Translations under genes and position numbers: made by a program
The notes under the pieces: model-generated
Told to the model about the DNA's origin: nothing
Database searches by the model: none
Seen by the model: only the letters and a program-made list of their open reading frames with translations
Shown: piece by piece, positions 36,901 through 45,089 of the stretch
How the letters are laid out: each line of letters opens with the position of its first letter
Position numbering within the stretch: the first letter of the stretch is position 1
Source of the DNA: Bacillus carboniphilus
GTDB lineage: Bacteria; Bacillota; Bacilli; Bacillales; JC228
Length of the DNA: 64,000 bases
Direction: 5' to 3'
Assembly (NCBI RefSeq): GCF_039522365.1
Contig: NZ_BAAADJ010000002.1
Location: forward strand, 1-64,000

Positions 36901-37149
36901 CTTGCTCAATTTCATGTAAGAGAAGAAAACTTCGATCAAGCCATTGACTGGTGTGAGAGTATTCTTGAGAAAGATCGAACCTGGGAAGAAGCCTATCGTC
37001 TGTTAATGTACGGCTACTATCGAAAGAATAATAGACCTCAGGCGCTGAAATGGTATCAGCGCTGTGTGGAAGTGTTAAAGCATGAATATGGTGTAGAACC
37101 ATTGGACGCGACGAAGCAAATGTATGACATTATACGGCAAACTAACTAA
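33934..37149 (+). CDS. STAND-ATPase/BTAD (SARP-like) transcriptional regulator
   Basis: This is a 1071-residue multidomain regulator. It has a MalT-type NTPase with Walker A TSGAGYGKST (about 41-50) and Walker B LILVLDDFHH, then a helical TPR-rich middle (about 340-780). An OmpR-type winged helix at about 820-920 begins LKIKTLGAFKVFLGDEEID and includes KDEIISYLWPD. A bacterial transcriptional activation domain (BTAD, about 924-1065) ends VLKHEYGVEPLDATKQMYD. The C-terminal half is laid out like Streptomyces SARP regulators; the LuxR helix-turn-helix of MalT is absent. The ATG at 33934 follows GAGGGGG. It probably senses a ligand and activates the adjacent importer operon. Confidence 0.9.
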   Translation: MKQAIVQTKLMPPQVRASYIRRAGLFKKMKAVPNYSITLVTSGAGYGKSTALSLYVRDEKVACSWYTITSHDDDILPFIDHLIQSIQRVFPSFGEELIEYRQGMDRFIREEELYTLCSIFVNEIHHLETELILVLDDFHHTEGSYLIQKWIELVIEHMPETLHLVLSSRSRPSWPVLAKFKVNGQLLDIVETDLKLTIDEVELLLVDFHELTLSEEEIHQIYVLTEGWAIAVSMIAEKLKFDELESKHISFSQTSLYDLFQYLALEVFTKQPPMIQQFLEQTSVFDEISVELCEEVLGLTGAKSMLNQLAQKSLFLHHDGDGTYRYHALFREFLQGQLQTNQPNQYHSLYERTARYYERAHQYEKALRIYEKVGNHYAVAAILQDYGSQMLEDGKLESLYDILKKLEDREKNKQYRLWFYEGEILRYRSRYAEAEQCYIQAKKMALQADDLEQACLALEGWAQIYLDTIQPSMAERILSEAIQLREQTSGATASSQNLYWLMAENFINAGDAEKAELWYIKGKEEVIDDDSQDLLYARILLRTGRIEEAKKALVKQHTEPVSKLPQSHREADLLLSLIEGMLGNNVRAKELAQAGIQTGLQTKSPFVEACGWIRMGHAVQLMEEYDVHLATQCYQTALDMMEQINISRGKAEPYMGLCLLFGGLGEYEKAREMGVKALYETEHVKDVWLSSLIQLSMGIISYYERDFERAMDQFEQALTSFNQCQDQFGQMVSHLWKALVSIETGVENALLTDLKSTLTICEYKQYEFIFLNRTIFGPKDPQVLIPLLLEAKRFMIHPDYVAKILGELGYKDIESHPGYTLKIKTLGAFKVFLGDEEIDEKAWQRGKAKELFELFVTNRTKLLEKDEIISYLWPDSKMDSANRDFKVVLNALNNALEPNRKKRSNPFYIVRQGTAYGLNEDTGIWIDADQFQEWVQAGLEEKSPDQAKPLLEKGLHFYKGEYIPDRRFDDWCIQERERLLILFLRGAEKLAQFHVREENFDQAIDWCESILEKDRTWEEAYRLLMYGYYRKNNRPQALKWYQRCVEVLKHEYGVEPLDATKQMYDIIRQTN

Positions 37150-37152
37150 CAT

Positions 37153-37187
37153 GAGAGTCTTTAAGCTGATTAAAGGCTCTTTTTTGG
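37153..37187 (+). terminator. Terminator of the BTAD regulator gene
   Basis: AGAGTCTTT pairs with AAAGGCTCT (G-U allowed) and is followed by six T residues. Confidence 0.75.
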
Positions 37188-37220
37188 TTTATGCAGTTTA
37201 AAATCCATCTGGATGGTGAG

Positions 37221-37266
37221 AAATACGCTCGGATAGCGGAAAATACGCTCGGATAGAAGAAAATAC
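37221..37266 (+). repeat. Short tandem repeat F, 20-bp period
   Basis: AAATACGCTCGGATAG occurs at 37221 and 37241, and AAATAC again at 37261. The spacing is exactly 20 bp, with GCGGA/AAGA between copies. It lies between the regulator terminator and the livK promoter. Confidence 0.75.
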
Positions 37267-37308
37267 AACAAATGATACCCACACCTCAATTCCTCATTCC
37301 GATGAATA

Positions 37309-37346
37309 TGTAACTCATTTGTAACTACCACCATTTACCCTATAAA
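37309..37346 (+). promoter_or_regulatory. livK promoter with TGTAAC direct repeat
   Basis: TGTAAC occurs at 37309-37314 and 37320-37325 (11-bp pitch). The second copy lies in a -35-like TTGTAA (37319-37324). TATAAA at 37341-37346 is the -10, with a 16-bp spacer. The same arrangement recurs before the acyl-CoA synthetase gene. SARP regulators bind direct repeats with an 11-bp or 22-bp pitch next to or over the -35. Confidence 0.7.
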
Positions 37347-37393
37347 CAAAGCTAGTCGCTTTAACGAACAAACCAATTAGAGGGGGATTTGAT

Positions 37394-38671
37394 GTGAAAG
37401 TTTTTCCGAAGTTTAAGAGTTTAGCCCTTATGCTCATTTTTGTACTTCTTTTTACAGCAGCATGTTCGACAAGTACGAATGATGATGCAGAGCCATCTGA
37501 TAATTCGCCGGATCAAGAGAATCAAGAGGATCAAACAAATGATGATCCGGTGAAGGAAGAGGAGAAGGAGCCTATTAAAATTGGGGTTTTGGCTTCTTTA
37601 ACGGGAGTATTAGAGTCGTATGGTGTTCAAACAACGAGAGGCTTTGAGCTAGGAATTGATTATGCTACTGGTGGAACTGGTGAAGTAGCAGGTAGAAAAA
37701 TTGAAATTATAACGGAAGATACAGAAACAAAGCCTGAAGTAGCTGTTCAAAAGGCTACGAAACTATTAGAAGAAGATAAGGTTGATTTCTTAGTGGGTTC
37801 TTCAAGTTCAGGAGACACGCTAGCCGTTATTAACCTTGCTGAAGAATATGAAAAAATCATGATTGTTGAACCAGCTGTTGCTGATAGTATTACAGGTTCT
37901 GAGTTCAATGAGTATATTTTTAGAACAGCTCGTAACTCTTCTCAGGATGCCGTTGCGGCCGCTGCTGCCATTGCAGGTGAAGGCGTAAAGATTGCAACGT
38001 TTGCCCCGGACTATTCTTTCGGTTGGGATGGAGTTTCAGCATTTAAAGAAGCTGCAGAAGAGCTTGGAGCTGAGATTATTTTAGAAGAGTATGCAGCTGC
38101 GGATGCAACAGATTTTACAGCGAATATTCAAAAGATCATTGAAGCAGAGCCAGACTACTTATTCATTGTGTGGGCTGGAGTTAACTCGCCTTGGAAACAA
38201 ATTGCCGATATGAAAGTACAAGAAAAAGGGATCAAGATTTCTACTGGTGCGCCAGATATTCCGGCACTTTCCATCATGGAGCCTCTAGTTGGAATGGAAG
38301 GGTTCTCTGTGTATTACCATGAGCTTCCTGACAATGACATTAACGATTGGTTAGTTGAGGAACATAAGAGTCGTTATAACGGAGAAGTACCAGATTTGTT
38401 TACGCCAGGTGGTATGAGTGCTGCGATTGCCATTGTAGAAGCACTGAAACAATCTGAAGGTGATGCAGATGCGAATAAATTGATTGACATCATGGAGGGT
38501 ATGAGCTTTGAAACGCCAAAAGGAACGATGACATTCCGTGAAGAAGATCACCAGGCATTACAATCCTTATACGCCATTCGCTTAGAAAAGAAAGAAGGAG
38601 TTCCGTATCCGGTACCGGTCTTAATTCGTGAATTAACACCTGAGGAAACGGCTCCACCAATTCGAAACTAG
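37394..38671 (+). CDS. Branched-chain-amino-acid-type ABC substrate-binding lipoprotein
   Basis: This 425-residue type I periplasmic-binding-fold protein (LivK/UrtA/AmiC-like) has a lipoprotein signal ending LLFTAAC and a Ser/Asp/Glu-rich linker (about 27-58). The ligand domain begins IKIGVLASLTGVLESYG. The GSSSSGD, FRTARNSSQDA and LFIVWAGVNSPW blocks line the expected cleft. The FRTARN block and the lack of the usual Leu/Ile contact residues, together with downstream genes, suggest a carboxylate or aromatic acid rather than leucine (inference). GTG start after AGGGGG. First gene of the operon. Confidence 0.9.
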   Translation: MKVFPKFKSLALMLIFVLLFTAACSTSTNDDAEPSDNSPDQENQEDQTNDDPVKEEEKEPIKIGVLASLTGVLESYGVQTTRGFELGIDYATGGTGEVAGRKIEIITEDTETKPEVAVQKATKLLEEDKVDFLVGSSSSGDTLAVINLAEEYEKIMIVEPAVADSITGSEFNEYIFRTARNSSQDAVAAAAAIAGEGVKIATFAPDYSFGWDGVSAFKEAAEELGAEIILEEYAAADATDFTANIQKIIEAEPDYLFIVWAGVNSPWKQIADMKVQEKGIKISTGAPDIPALSIMEPLVGMEGFSVYYHELPDNDINDWLVEEHKSRYNGEVPDLFTPGGMSAAIAIVEALKQSEGDADANKLIDIMEGMSFETPKGTMTFREEDHQALQSLYAIRLEKKEGVPYPVPVLIRELTPEETAPPIRN

Positions 38672-38749
38672 TATTTGTTTGAAGAGATGAACTTCGGGCG
38701 GTATTCCGGAGTTCTCTTCTTCATTTTATTTAGGAAGGGTGGGAGCAAG

Positions 38750-39517
38750 TTGACAAACGCACTTGAAACAAAAGGGCTTTCTATTCAATTTGGAGGTCAT
38801 AAAGCTGTAGATCAGGTTACCATGGGCGTGAAAAAACATGAACTAAAGTCTATCATTGGGCCAAATGGTGCAGGGAAAACAACTTTTTTTAATTTAATCA
38901 GTGGCCAGTTAAAGCCTACCGAAGGAGAAGTTTTCCTCGGCAATAAAGAAATTACGAAATTAACGACAACGGCAAGAACGAGATTAGGAATAGGTAGGTC
39001 TTTTCAATTAACGAATGTGTTTTCAAACCTGACTGTACTAGAAAATGTCAGATTAGCAGCGCAGTCAAAAGCTGGGGTTCGGTTTCAAATCTTTAAACAT
39101 TTTCAATCTTACAAAGGAATTATAGAGTCCTCTGAAGCGCTTCTCCATCAAGTCCTCTTACAAGGTAAAGAGTATGAATTAGCCAAAAACTTAGCACATG
39201 GTGAAAAAAGAAAACTGGAATTAGCGATGTTATTAGCATTAGAACCCGAAGTCTTACTTCTTGATGAACCAACCGCTGGGATGTCTTTAGAAGAGGTGCC
39301 TGCCATTTTAGACGTCATTCATTCGATTAAGAATCGTGGTGACAAAACCATTTTACTGATTGAGCACAAAATGGACATGATTTTAGACTTATCAGATTCT
39401 ATTGCTGTTCTCTACAACGGGAGGTTACTTGCTGATGGTCTGCCGAAAGAAATTGTGGAAAATGAAACAGTTCAACAAGCTTACCTAGGAGGATTATACG
39501 ATGAGTTCACTGCTTAG
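38750..39517 (+). CDS. livG: ABC transporter ATP-binding protein, LivG type
   Basis: This is the 255-residue first ATPase of the importer. Walker A is GPNGAGKTTF. The signature region LAHGEKRKLELA has the LivG-type LxHGEKR in place of LSGGQ, and Walker B is VLLLDEPTAGMS. The TTG at 38750 follows GGTGGGAG; the longer in-frame ATG at 38675 would leave almost no gap to livK. It overlaps livF by 17 bases. Confidence 0.92.
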   Translation: MTNALETKGLSIQFGGHKAVDQVTMGVKKHELKSIIGPNGAGKTTFFNLISGQLKPTEGEVFLGNKEITKLTTTARTRLGIGRSFQLTNVFSNLTVLENVRLAAQSKAGVRFQIFKHFQSYKGIIESSEALLHQVLLQGKEYELAKNLAHGEKRKLELAMLLALEPEVLLLDEPTAGMSLEEVPAILDVIHSIKNRGDKTILLIEHKMDMILDLSDSIAVLYNGRLLADGLPKEIVENETVQQAYLGGLYDEFTA

Positions 39518-40208
39518 TTTACAAAACGTAGAAACGTATATTGGTCAGTATCATATTCTCCAAGGCGTCGATTTACAAGTAGAGAAAGGTAGTATCACGG
39601 TTCTACTAGGTAGAAATGGAGCGGGAAAAACGACAACGTTACGCACAATTATGGGCTTTTACCCTCCTTCAAAAGGTGAAATTTTATTTGAAGGTAAGAG
39701 AATAAATGATCAAAAAACGTATCAGATTGCAAAAAATGGAATAGGTTTTGTTCCTGAGGATCAGGGGATTTTTCAACATTTGACCGTTGAGGAACACATG
39801 AAGGTAGCCATTCAAAAAAATGATGATCAAACGAAGGAACGGATGGAGTGGATTCTGGAGCTTTTCCCTGATTTAAAGAAGTTTTGGAAAAAAGAAGGCG
39901 GATATTTAAGCGGTGGTCAGAAACAGATGCTGGCTATCTCCCGGGCATTTGTAAATGACAATCGACTATTGCTCGTAGATGAGCCAAGTAAGGGCTTAGC
40001 TCCAATTGTTATTGAAAAGGTAATGGGAGCACTTATCCAAATTAAGGAGAAGACCTCCATTCTTTTGGTGGAACAAAACTTTATTATGGCTAGTCAAATC
40101 GGTGATTATTTTTACATTATGGATGACGGTCAGACGGTACATTCAGGTGAAATGCAGCAACTAAAGAAAGACGATGAATTGAGAAAAAAATACTTAGGGA
40201 TCGCATAG
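39501..40208 (+). CDS. livF: ABC transporter ATP-binding protein, LivF type
   Basis: This is the 235-residue second ATPase. Walker A is GRNGAGKTTT, with the LivF landmark GFVPEDQGIFQHLTVEEH. The signature is LSGGQKQMLAI and Walker B is LLLVDEPSKGLAP. It forms a heterodimer with LivG beneath the two permeases. The ATG follows GGAGG within the end of livG. Confidence 0.93.
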   Translation: MSSLLSLQNVETYIGQYHILQGVDLQVEKGSITVLLGRNGAGKTTTLRTIMGFYPPSKGEILFEGKRINDQKTYQIAKNGIGFVPEDQGIFQHLTVEEHMKVAIQKNDDQTKERMEWILELFPDLKKFWKKEGGYLSGGQKQMLAISRAFVNDNRLLLVDEPSKGLAPIVIEKVMGALIQIKEKTSILLVEQNFIMASQIGDYFYIMDDGQTVHSGEMQQLKKDDELRKKYLGIA

Positions 40209-40221
40209 GAGGGCAAAAAGT

Positions 40222-41091
40222 ATGGATACGCTTTCACTTTTAGCGAACCTGACCATAAATGGGTTAGCAACAGGGATGTTAATCTTTTTGTTAGCAGCAG
40301 GTCTTACGCTAATCTTTGGACTCATGGATGTATTGAATTTTGCGCACGGTGGTTTATTTGCTTGGGGCGCTTTTGCTGGTATATGGGTATATGGAATGAC
40401 AGAAAGCTTTACTTTAGGAATTGTAGGTGCCTTAGCTTGTGGTCTACTAGTAGGCTTGATTACAGAAAAATTGATTATTCAGCCAGTTTACGGTAATCAT
40501 GTTCAGCAAATCTTAATCACGTTAGGGTTTATGTTGGTGTTAACGGAAGCCATCAAAGTGGTTTGGGGACCAAATGTCATTCAAGCTACTACTCCAAAGC
40601 TTTTACAAGGAAGCTGGGAAATTGGAAATATCAATATTATCAAGTATCGAGTCTTTATTATTGTCGTCGGGTTTTTAGTCTTTTTTGTTATGAGATATTT
40701 ACTTACTAAAACGAGAATCGGACTTATTGTTAGAGCGGGTGTTATGAATAAAGAGATGGTTCAAGCGCTTGGTATTAACATCAAAAATATCTTTATGTGG
40801 GTTTTTATGGTCGGTTCTGCGTTAGCGGCATTAAGCGGTATTTTACTAGCTCCGTACTCTGGTGTCATTTATGCAGAGATGGGAATGGAGTACGCTATTC
40901 TAGCCTTTATTGTGGTTGTAATTGGAGGCATGGGGAATTTTACGGGTTCCTTGTTTGCTGCCATTTTAGTTGGATTAGCTGGTGCTTACATGGCCTACTA
41001 CTTCCCAGATCTTTCACTAGCCGTCAACATGTTACTCATGGTATTAGTGTTAGTCTTTAGACCACAAGGATTATTTGGAGCGAAAGGGTGA
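40222..41091 (+). CDS. livH: ABC transporter permease, LivH type
   Basis: This 289-residue membrane permease has about eight helices. Family landmarks are ATGMLIFLLAAGLTLIFGLM, the LNFAHGG motif near 36, and RAGVMNKEMVQALGINIK as the ATPase-coupling loop. It ends VLVFRPQGLFG. AGGAGGG precedes the ATG. Its stop overlaps the livM start by four bases. Confidence 0.93.
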   Translation: MDTLSLLANLTINGLATGMLIFLLAAGLTLIFGLMDVLNFAHGGLFAWGAFAGIWVYGMTESFTLGIVGALACGLLVGLITEKLIIQPVYGNHVQQILITLGFMLVLTEAIKVVWGPNVIQATTPKLLQGSWEIGNINIIKYRVFIIVVGFLVFFVMRYLLTKTRIGLIVRAGVMNKEMVQALGINIKNIFMWVFMVGSALAALSGILLAPYSGVIYAEMGMEYAILAFIVVVIGGMGNFTGSLFAAILVGLAGAYMAYYFPDLSLAVNMLLMVLVLVFRPQGLFGAKG

Positions 41092-42110
41092 TGAATATGA
41101 ATAAAATGAGCTCAAATAAAAATATCATCGTATTTATTCTTTTCGCCCTTGTATTAGCTCTATGGCCAAGTTTTTATGATTCTAGAAGTCTCTTAATCTT
41201 ACTTACACAGGTATTTATCTTTGCAGGGTTTGCCATGAGCTACGACCTATTGCTCGGTTTTACGGGGATTGTTTCATTTGGTCACGCCATGTTCTTTGGA
41301 ATTGGTGCATATATGACAGGTGTTTTCATGAAGCAATTTGAACCGACTACCATGCTGTTAATCGTTTCTATCCTTGCAGGTGTCGTGGCAGCAGCGGTCG
41401 TTAGCTACATAGTCGGATTACTAACACTACGTCTAAAAAGTCATTTCTATGCCATGCTGACACTGGCGTTATCGGGGTTATTTCTAGTGTTAGCTGAGAA
41501 ATGGAGAACGGTTACTTATGGGAATGATGGCTTTACCTTTGGGGTACCAGATTTTCTAAAGGATCGTACGACGTTTTATTTGATTTGTTTAGGGTTTATG
41601 CTCCTTACGTATCTCTTGTTAAAGCGATTCACTCAATCTCCACTTGGAAGGGTACTGCAGGGAATTCGTGAAAATGAACAACGAGTTGAGTCATTAGGTT
41701 ACCAAGTGATTCAGTATAAAGTCGTTGTCAGTGTAATGGCTGGAGTGGTGGCCTCTGTAGCTGGCTCCCTTTATGGTTTATCGCTACGCTATGTAAATAC
41801 AAGTGTATTCGCGATGGATATTACGCTTGATGCTTTATTGATGACGATTATTGGGGGAGTTGGAACACTAGTTGGTGCCATTATTGGTTCAGGTGTCATC
41901 GAATTCGCTCACCATTGGCTTTCTGATTTATCTGATGTTCACTGGATATTTGAGAGATGGATTATTTTCTTTGGAATTTTATATATATTAGCTGTTATTT
42001 TCTTCCCGCAAGGAATTGTGGGTAGTTGGTATAAGTGGCGAGCTAATAGAAAAATGGCCAAGATGAAAAAATCAAATTCGATTGCTTCTAAAAAACAAGC
42101 ATCCTCATAG
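41088..42110 (+). CDS. livM: ABC transporter permease, LivM type
   Basis: This is the 340-residue second permease. It contains YDLLLGFTGIVSFGHAMFFG and the coupling loop RVLQGIRENEQRVESLGY. A late IGGVGTLVGAIIGSG, and IFFPQGIVG near the end, match LivM. A basic cytoplasmic tail follows (KWRANRKMAKMKKS). It completes the five-protein importer and is coupled to livH through the overlapping ATGA. Confidence 0.93.
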   Translation: MMNMNKMSSNKNIIVFILFALVLALWPSFYDSRSLLILLTQVFIFAGFAMSYDLLLGFTGIVSFGHAMFFGIGAYMTGVFMKQFEPTTMLLIVSILAGVVAAAVVSYIVGLLTLRLKSHFYAMLTLALSGLFLVLAEKWRTVTYGNDGFTFGVPDFLKDRTTFYLICLGFMLLTYLLLKRFTQSPLGRVLQGIRENEQRVESLGYQVIQYKVVVSVMAGVVASVAGSLYGLSLRYVNTSVFAMDITLDALLMTIIGGVGTLVGAIIGSGVIEFAHHWLSDLSDVHWIFERWIIFFGILYILAVIFFPQGIVGSWYKWRANRKMAKMKKSNSIASKKQASS

Positions 42111-42121
42111 GGGGAAGTGGA

Positions 42122-42316
42122 GTGGATGAAAAAACGTTAGATTCATTTATTGTAAGAGTTCAAAAAATAGAGGATCGCCAGCGAGTAAAAGTGGTTCATG
42201 TTCAAGATGGAAATGAAAAGATTGTAGGTTCCTTAGAGGAGGCCTACAATTGGATGCAATCCATTCTTGAACAGCCTAAAGAGAGCAGGGATTTACGTGA
42301 ATATAGGGATTGTTAG
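42122..42316 (+). CDS. Small acidic protein between livM and the KAS III-like gene
   Basis: This 64-residue protein reads MDEKTLDSFIVRVQKIEDRQ, then RVKVVHVQDGNEKIVGSLEE, then AYNWMQSILEQPKES to the end. It has alternating beta-strand and helix character with no membrane segment. GTG start seven bases after AGGGGG. It overlaps the next gene by 20 bases, so it is probably translated and coupled. I do not recognise a family; a small subunit or regulator of the following enzymes is possible but unsupported. Confidence 0.65.
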   Translation: MDEKTLDSFIVRVQKIEDRQRVKVVHVQDGNEKIVGSLEEAYNWMQSILEQPKESRDLREYRDC

Positions 42317-43307
42317 TACTGGGGTTTATATTCCTGAGACATTTATGACTAGTGAAGAAATTAGTATGAAGTCAGGTGTTCCCATAGCGGTTATTGAAGA
42401 AAAAATGGGGATTAAGAGAAAGCCAATTCCCGGCCCCGATGATCATACCTGTGAAATGGGTATTAAGGCAGCAAGGAAAGCAATTGAAAAGGCGGGCCTT
42501 GATGCTGATGAAATTGACCTGGTTATCTATATTGGCGAGGAATATAAGGAATATCCTTTATGGACAGCAGGCATCAAGCTTCAAGAGGAAGTCGGTGCAA
42601 AAAATGCTTGGGCATTCGACATTGCACTTCGGTGTGGAACTACTGTCATGGCGCTTCAAGTTGCGAAGAGCCTCATGATGACCGATGAATCCATCCGAAC
42701 GGTGTTACTTGCCGGGGGATATCGGAACGGAGACTTTATCGATTTTAACAACCCAAGAACGCGTTTTATGTATAACCTTGGTGCAGGTGGTGCGGCTATT
42801 ATTCTTCAAAAAGGAATAGAAAATAATGTACTAATGCAAGGATCGGTGATTACAGATGGATCGTTTTCAGAGGATGTCATTGTTCCTGTGGGAGGAACAA
42901 AACAACCATTAACACCAGGTTTCGATGAGTCTCAATACAAATTAGATGTGCCTGATCCAGAGGGAATGAAAGGTAGATTAGAAGAAAAATCGTTGTCCAA
43001 TTTCCTAAAGGTCATTCGACATTCTCTTGAGAAGTCTGGTTTAACGGAAAACGATATTGATTATGTGGCCATGTTGCACATGAAAAGGTCAGCCCATCAA
43101 TATGTATTAAAAGAATTAGGATTAGAAGAAGGTCAATCTATCTATCTTGAAGAATATGGACATATCGGACAAATGGACCAGATCCTCTCTTTAGAGCTAG
43201 CGTTAGAGGCTGGGAAGATAAAAGATGGCGACGTCGTTGTTTTAGTAAGTGCTGGAATTGGATATGCATGGGCTTCAACGGTTGTGAAGTGGGGTAACAG
43301 TAAATAA
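42297..43307 (+). CDS. KAS III-like (FabH/HMG-CoA-synthase-type) thiolase-fold enzyme
   Basis: This is a 336-residue thiolase-fold protein. The nucleophile Cys113 is in IALRCGTTVMALQ, at the position of FabH Cys112. A His follows in MLHMKRSAH (His261). Where FabH has the Asn of its triad (GNTSAAS region) the sequence reads YGHIGQMD, giving His289. Such enzymes condense or transfer acyl groups from CoA or ACP. The unusual triad and location outside a fatty-acid operon suggest a specialised acyltransferase, condensing or cleaving enzyme. GTG start at 42297 overlapping the preceding gene. Confidence 0.82.
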   Translation: MNIGIVSTGVYIPETFMTSEEISMKSGVPIAVIEEKMGIKRKPIPGPDDHTCEMGIKAARKAIEKAGLDADEIDLVIYIGEEYKEYPLWTAGIKLQEEVGAKNAWAFDIALRCGTTVMALQVAKSLMMTDESIRTVLLAGGYRNGDFIDFNNPRTRFMYNLGAGGAAIILQKGIENNVLMQGSVITDGSFSEDVIVPVGGTKQPLTPGFDESQYKLDVPDPEGMKGRLEEKSLSNFLKVIRHSLEKSGLTENDIDYVAMLHMKRSAHQYVLKELGLEEGQSIYLEEYGHIGQMDQILSLELALEAGKIKDGDVVVLVSAGIGYAWASTVVKWGNSK

Positions 43308-43322
43308 AAGGGGGATTGACGT

Positions 43323-44225
43323 ATGGAGATTGTAGTGAAAAAAGTGACCTTACCAAATGGAGAGACGATTGCTTACCGTGAAAGAGAAGGTGGGGACGTA
43401 CCATTTGTTTTAATTCATGGAAATATGACATCTTCTGTCCACTGGGATATTGTGATGGAGCGTCTTGATTCAAAGTATAAACTGTACGCTGTTGATTTAA
43501 GAGGATTTGGTCTATCGACTTATCAAAATCCAATTGAGTCTATCCGTGATTTTTCAGAGGATGTAAAAATGTGGGCAGATGAGGTTGGCGTTGAGAACTA
43601 CATTTGCATGGGTTGGTCGACTGGGGGCTGTGTGGCCATGCAACTAGAAGCGGATCATCCAGGTTCTATTTCTCAATTACTATTGTTGGCATCCGGGTCA
43701 ACAAGGGGATATCCATTTTACGGAACAGATAGTAATGGCCAGCCAGATTTAAGTAATCGACTTAAAACGATAGATGAAGTGAAACAAGATCCAGGTAAAA
43801 CAATCCCAGTACAAAATGCTTATAACGAAAAGAATAAGGGCTTCCTCGAGGCTATGTGGAATTTATTGATCTATCGTAAAAACCAACCAGACCGAGATAG
43901 ATATGACCGTTATTTAGATGATATGTTAACTCAACGAAATCTTGCTGAGGTCTATCACGCATTGAACACCTTCAACATTAGCGGTGTGCACAACGGATTT
44001 AAGGAAGGGACTAATCAAGTAAAAGATATCAAATGTCCAACACTCGTACTTTTTGGAGAAGAGGACATTGTAGTGAATAGAAGTATGGCAGATGAAATTA
44101 TTGAGGATTTCGACGGCAGGGCAGATGTGGTTGAACTAAAAGGGTGTGGCCATTCTGCTTTAGTCGATGACCCTGAGCAGCTAATGACTGCAGTAGAAGG
44201 GTTTTTAGCAAAGGTAGGGGTGTAA
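43323..44225 (+). CDS. Alpha/beta hydrolase, possibly PHB-depolymerase-like
   Basis: This is a 300-residue alpha/beta-hydrolase. The oxyanion-hole motif is LIHGNMTSS (about 30-38), the nucleophile Ser99 is in CMGWSTGGC, the acid is in LFGEEDIVV and the His is in GCGHSALV. The GWSxGG box and length recall the intracellular PHB depolymerase PhaZ of B. thuringiensis, but esterase, lactonase or thioesterase activity is equally possible. GGGGGA precedes the ATG. It lies 15 bp after the KAS III-like gene. Confidence 0.85.
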   Translation: MEIVVKKVTLPNGETIAYREREGGDVPFVLIHGNMTSSVHWDIVMERLDSKYKLYAVDLRGFGLSTYQNPIESIRDFSEDVKMWADEVGVENYICMGWSTGGCVAMQLEADHPGSISQLLLLASGSTRGYPFYGTDSNGQPDLSNRLKTIDEVKQDPGKTIPVQNAYNEKNKGFLEAMWNLLIYRKNQPDRDRYDRYLDDMLTQRNLAEVYHALNTFNISGVHNGFKEGTNQVKDIKCPTLVLFGEEDIVVNRSMADEIIEDFDGRADVVELKGCGHSALVDDPEQLMTAVEGFLAKVGV

Positions 44226-44229
44226 AAGG

Positions 44230-44970
44230 ATGAGATTAGAAAATCGAGTAGCGATTATTACAGGTGCAGCAAACGGAATCGGGTTAGAGTCCGCGAAAGT
44301 TTTTGCCAGAGAAGGTGCAAAAGTGGTTCTAGCAGACTTTCAAGAGGAAGCAGGATCTCAAGCTGCACAGGAATTAGTAAATGAAGGATATGAAGCTATC
44401 TTTGTGAAAGTGGATGTAAGTGATAAGGAAAGTGTCGCAGGGATGGTTGAAAAGACAGTTTCAGAATTTGGAACTATAGACATTCTCGTGAACAATGCAG
44501 GGATTACACGAGATGCCATGCTTGTGAAGATGAGTGAAGAGGATTTTAAGAGAGTATTAGATGTTAATTTAACGGGTGTATTCTTATGTACCCAAGCTGT
44601 TGTCCCGACGATGGTTGAAAAGGGGTACGGCAAAATTATTAACACTTCCTCAGTTTCTGGGGTCTATGGAAATGTTGGGCAAACGAACTATGCAGCAAGT
44701 AAAGCAGCAGTAGTAGGGATGACGAAAACATGGGCTAAAGAATTGGGGCGAAAAGGTATTCGTGTAAATGCGGTGGCTCCTGGTTTCATTGAAACGAACA
44801 TGGTGGCGACGGTTCCGGAGAAAGTCATTGAGTCGTTGGTTAAAACGATTCCGGTTATGGCACTCGGGAAGCCAACTGATATAGCAAATGCTTATTTATA
44901 TTTGGCTTCAGAGGAATCTCATTATGTAAATGGAACGGTTTTGCATGTAGATGGTGGAATTATGATGTAG
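44230..44970 (+). CDS. FabG/PhaB-type short-chain dehydrogenase
   Basis: This 246-residue SDR reductase has the nucleotide motif TGAANGIG (about 11-18) and NNAG. The catalytic Ser is in INTSSVSGVYG, with YAASKAA (Tyr/Lys). Arg and Asp positions before the second strand favour either cofactor. It is closest in style to 3-oxoacyl-ACP or acetoacetyl-CoA reductases. It starts four bases after the hydrolase stop and is the last gene of the importer operon, followed by a terminator. Confidence 0.9.
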   Translation: MRLENRVAIITGAANGIGLESAKVFAREGAKVVLADFQEEAGSQAAQELVNEGYEAIFVKVDVSDKESVAGMVEKTVSEFGTIDILVNNAGITRDAMLVKMSEEDFKRVLDVNLTGVFLCTQAVVPTMVEKGYGKIINTSSVSGVYGNVGQTNYAASKAAVVGMTKTWAKELGRKGIRVNAVAPGFIETNMVATVPEKVIESLVKTIPVMALGKPTDIANAYLYLASEESHYVNGTVLHVDGGIMM

Positions 44971-44982
44971 GGGATTTTGGAG

Positions 44983-45009
44983 AACTCGGCTTTTTTAGCC
45001 GGGTTTTTT
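44983..45009 (+). terminator. Terminator of the livK-to-SDR operon
   Basis: AACTCGGCT pairs with AGCCGGGTT around a five-T loop and ends in T residues. Confidence 0.85.
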
Positions 45010-45089
45010 AATTTTGAAGGGGAGAGGCAGGTGTAGTCGGCGTGTTTCGGGTGTATGGATGATAGTGATTACGACAGAATAGGGTGATT

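Noticed and set aside
33934-37149. LuxR/MalT-family regulator
   Set aside because: The N-terminal ATPase is MalT-like, but there is no C-terminal LuxR helix-turn-helix; the end is OmpR-type winged helix plus BTAD.
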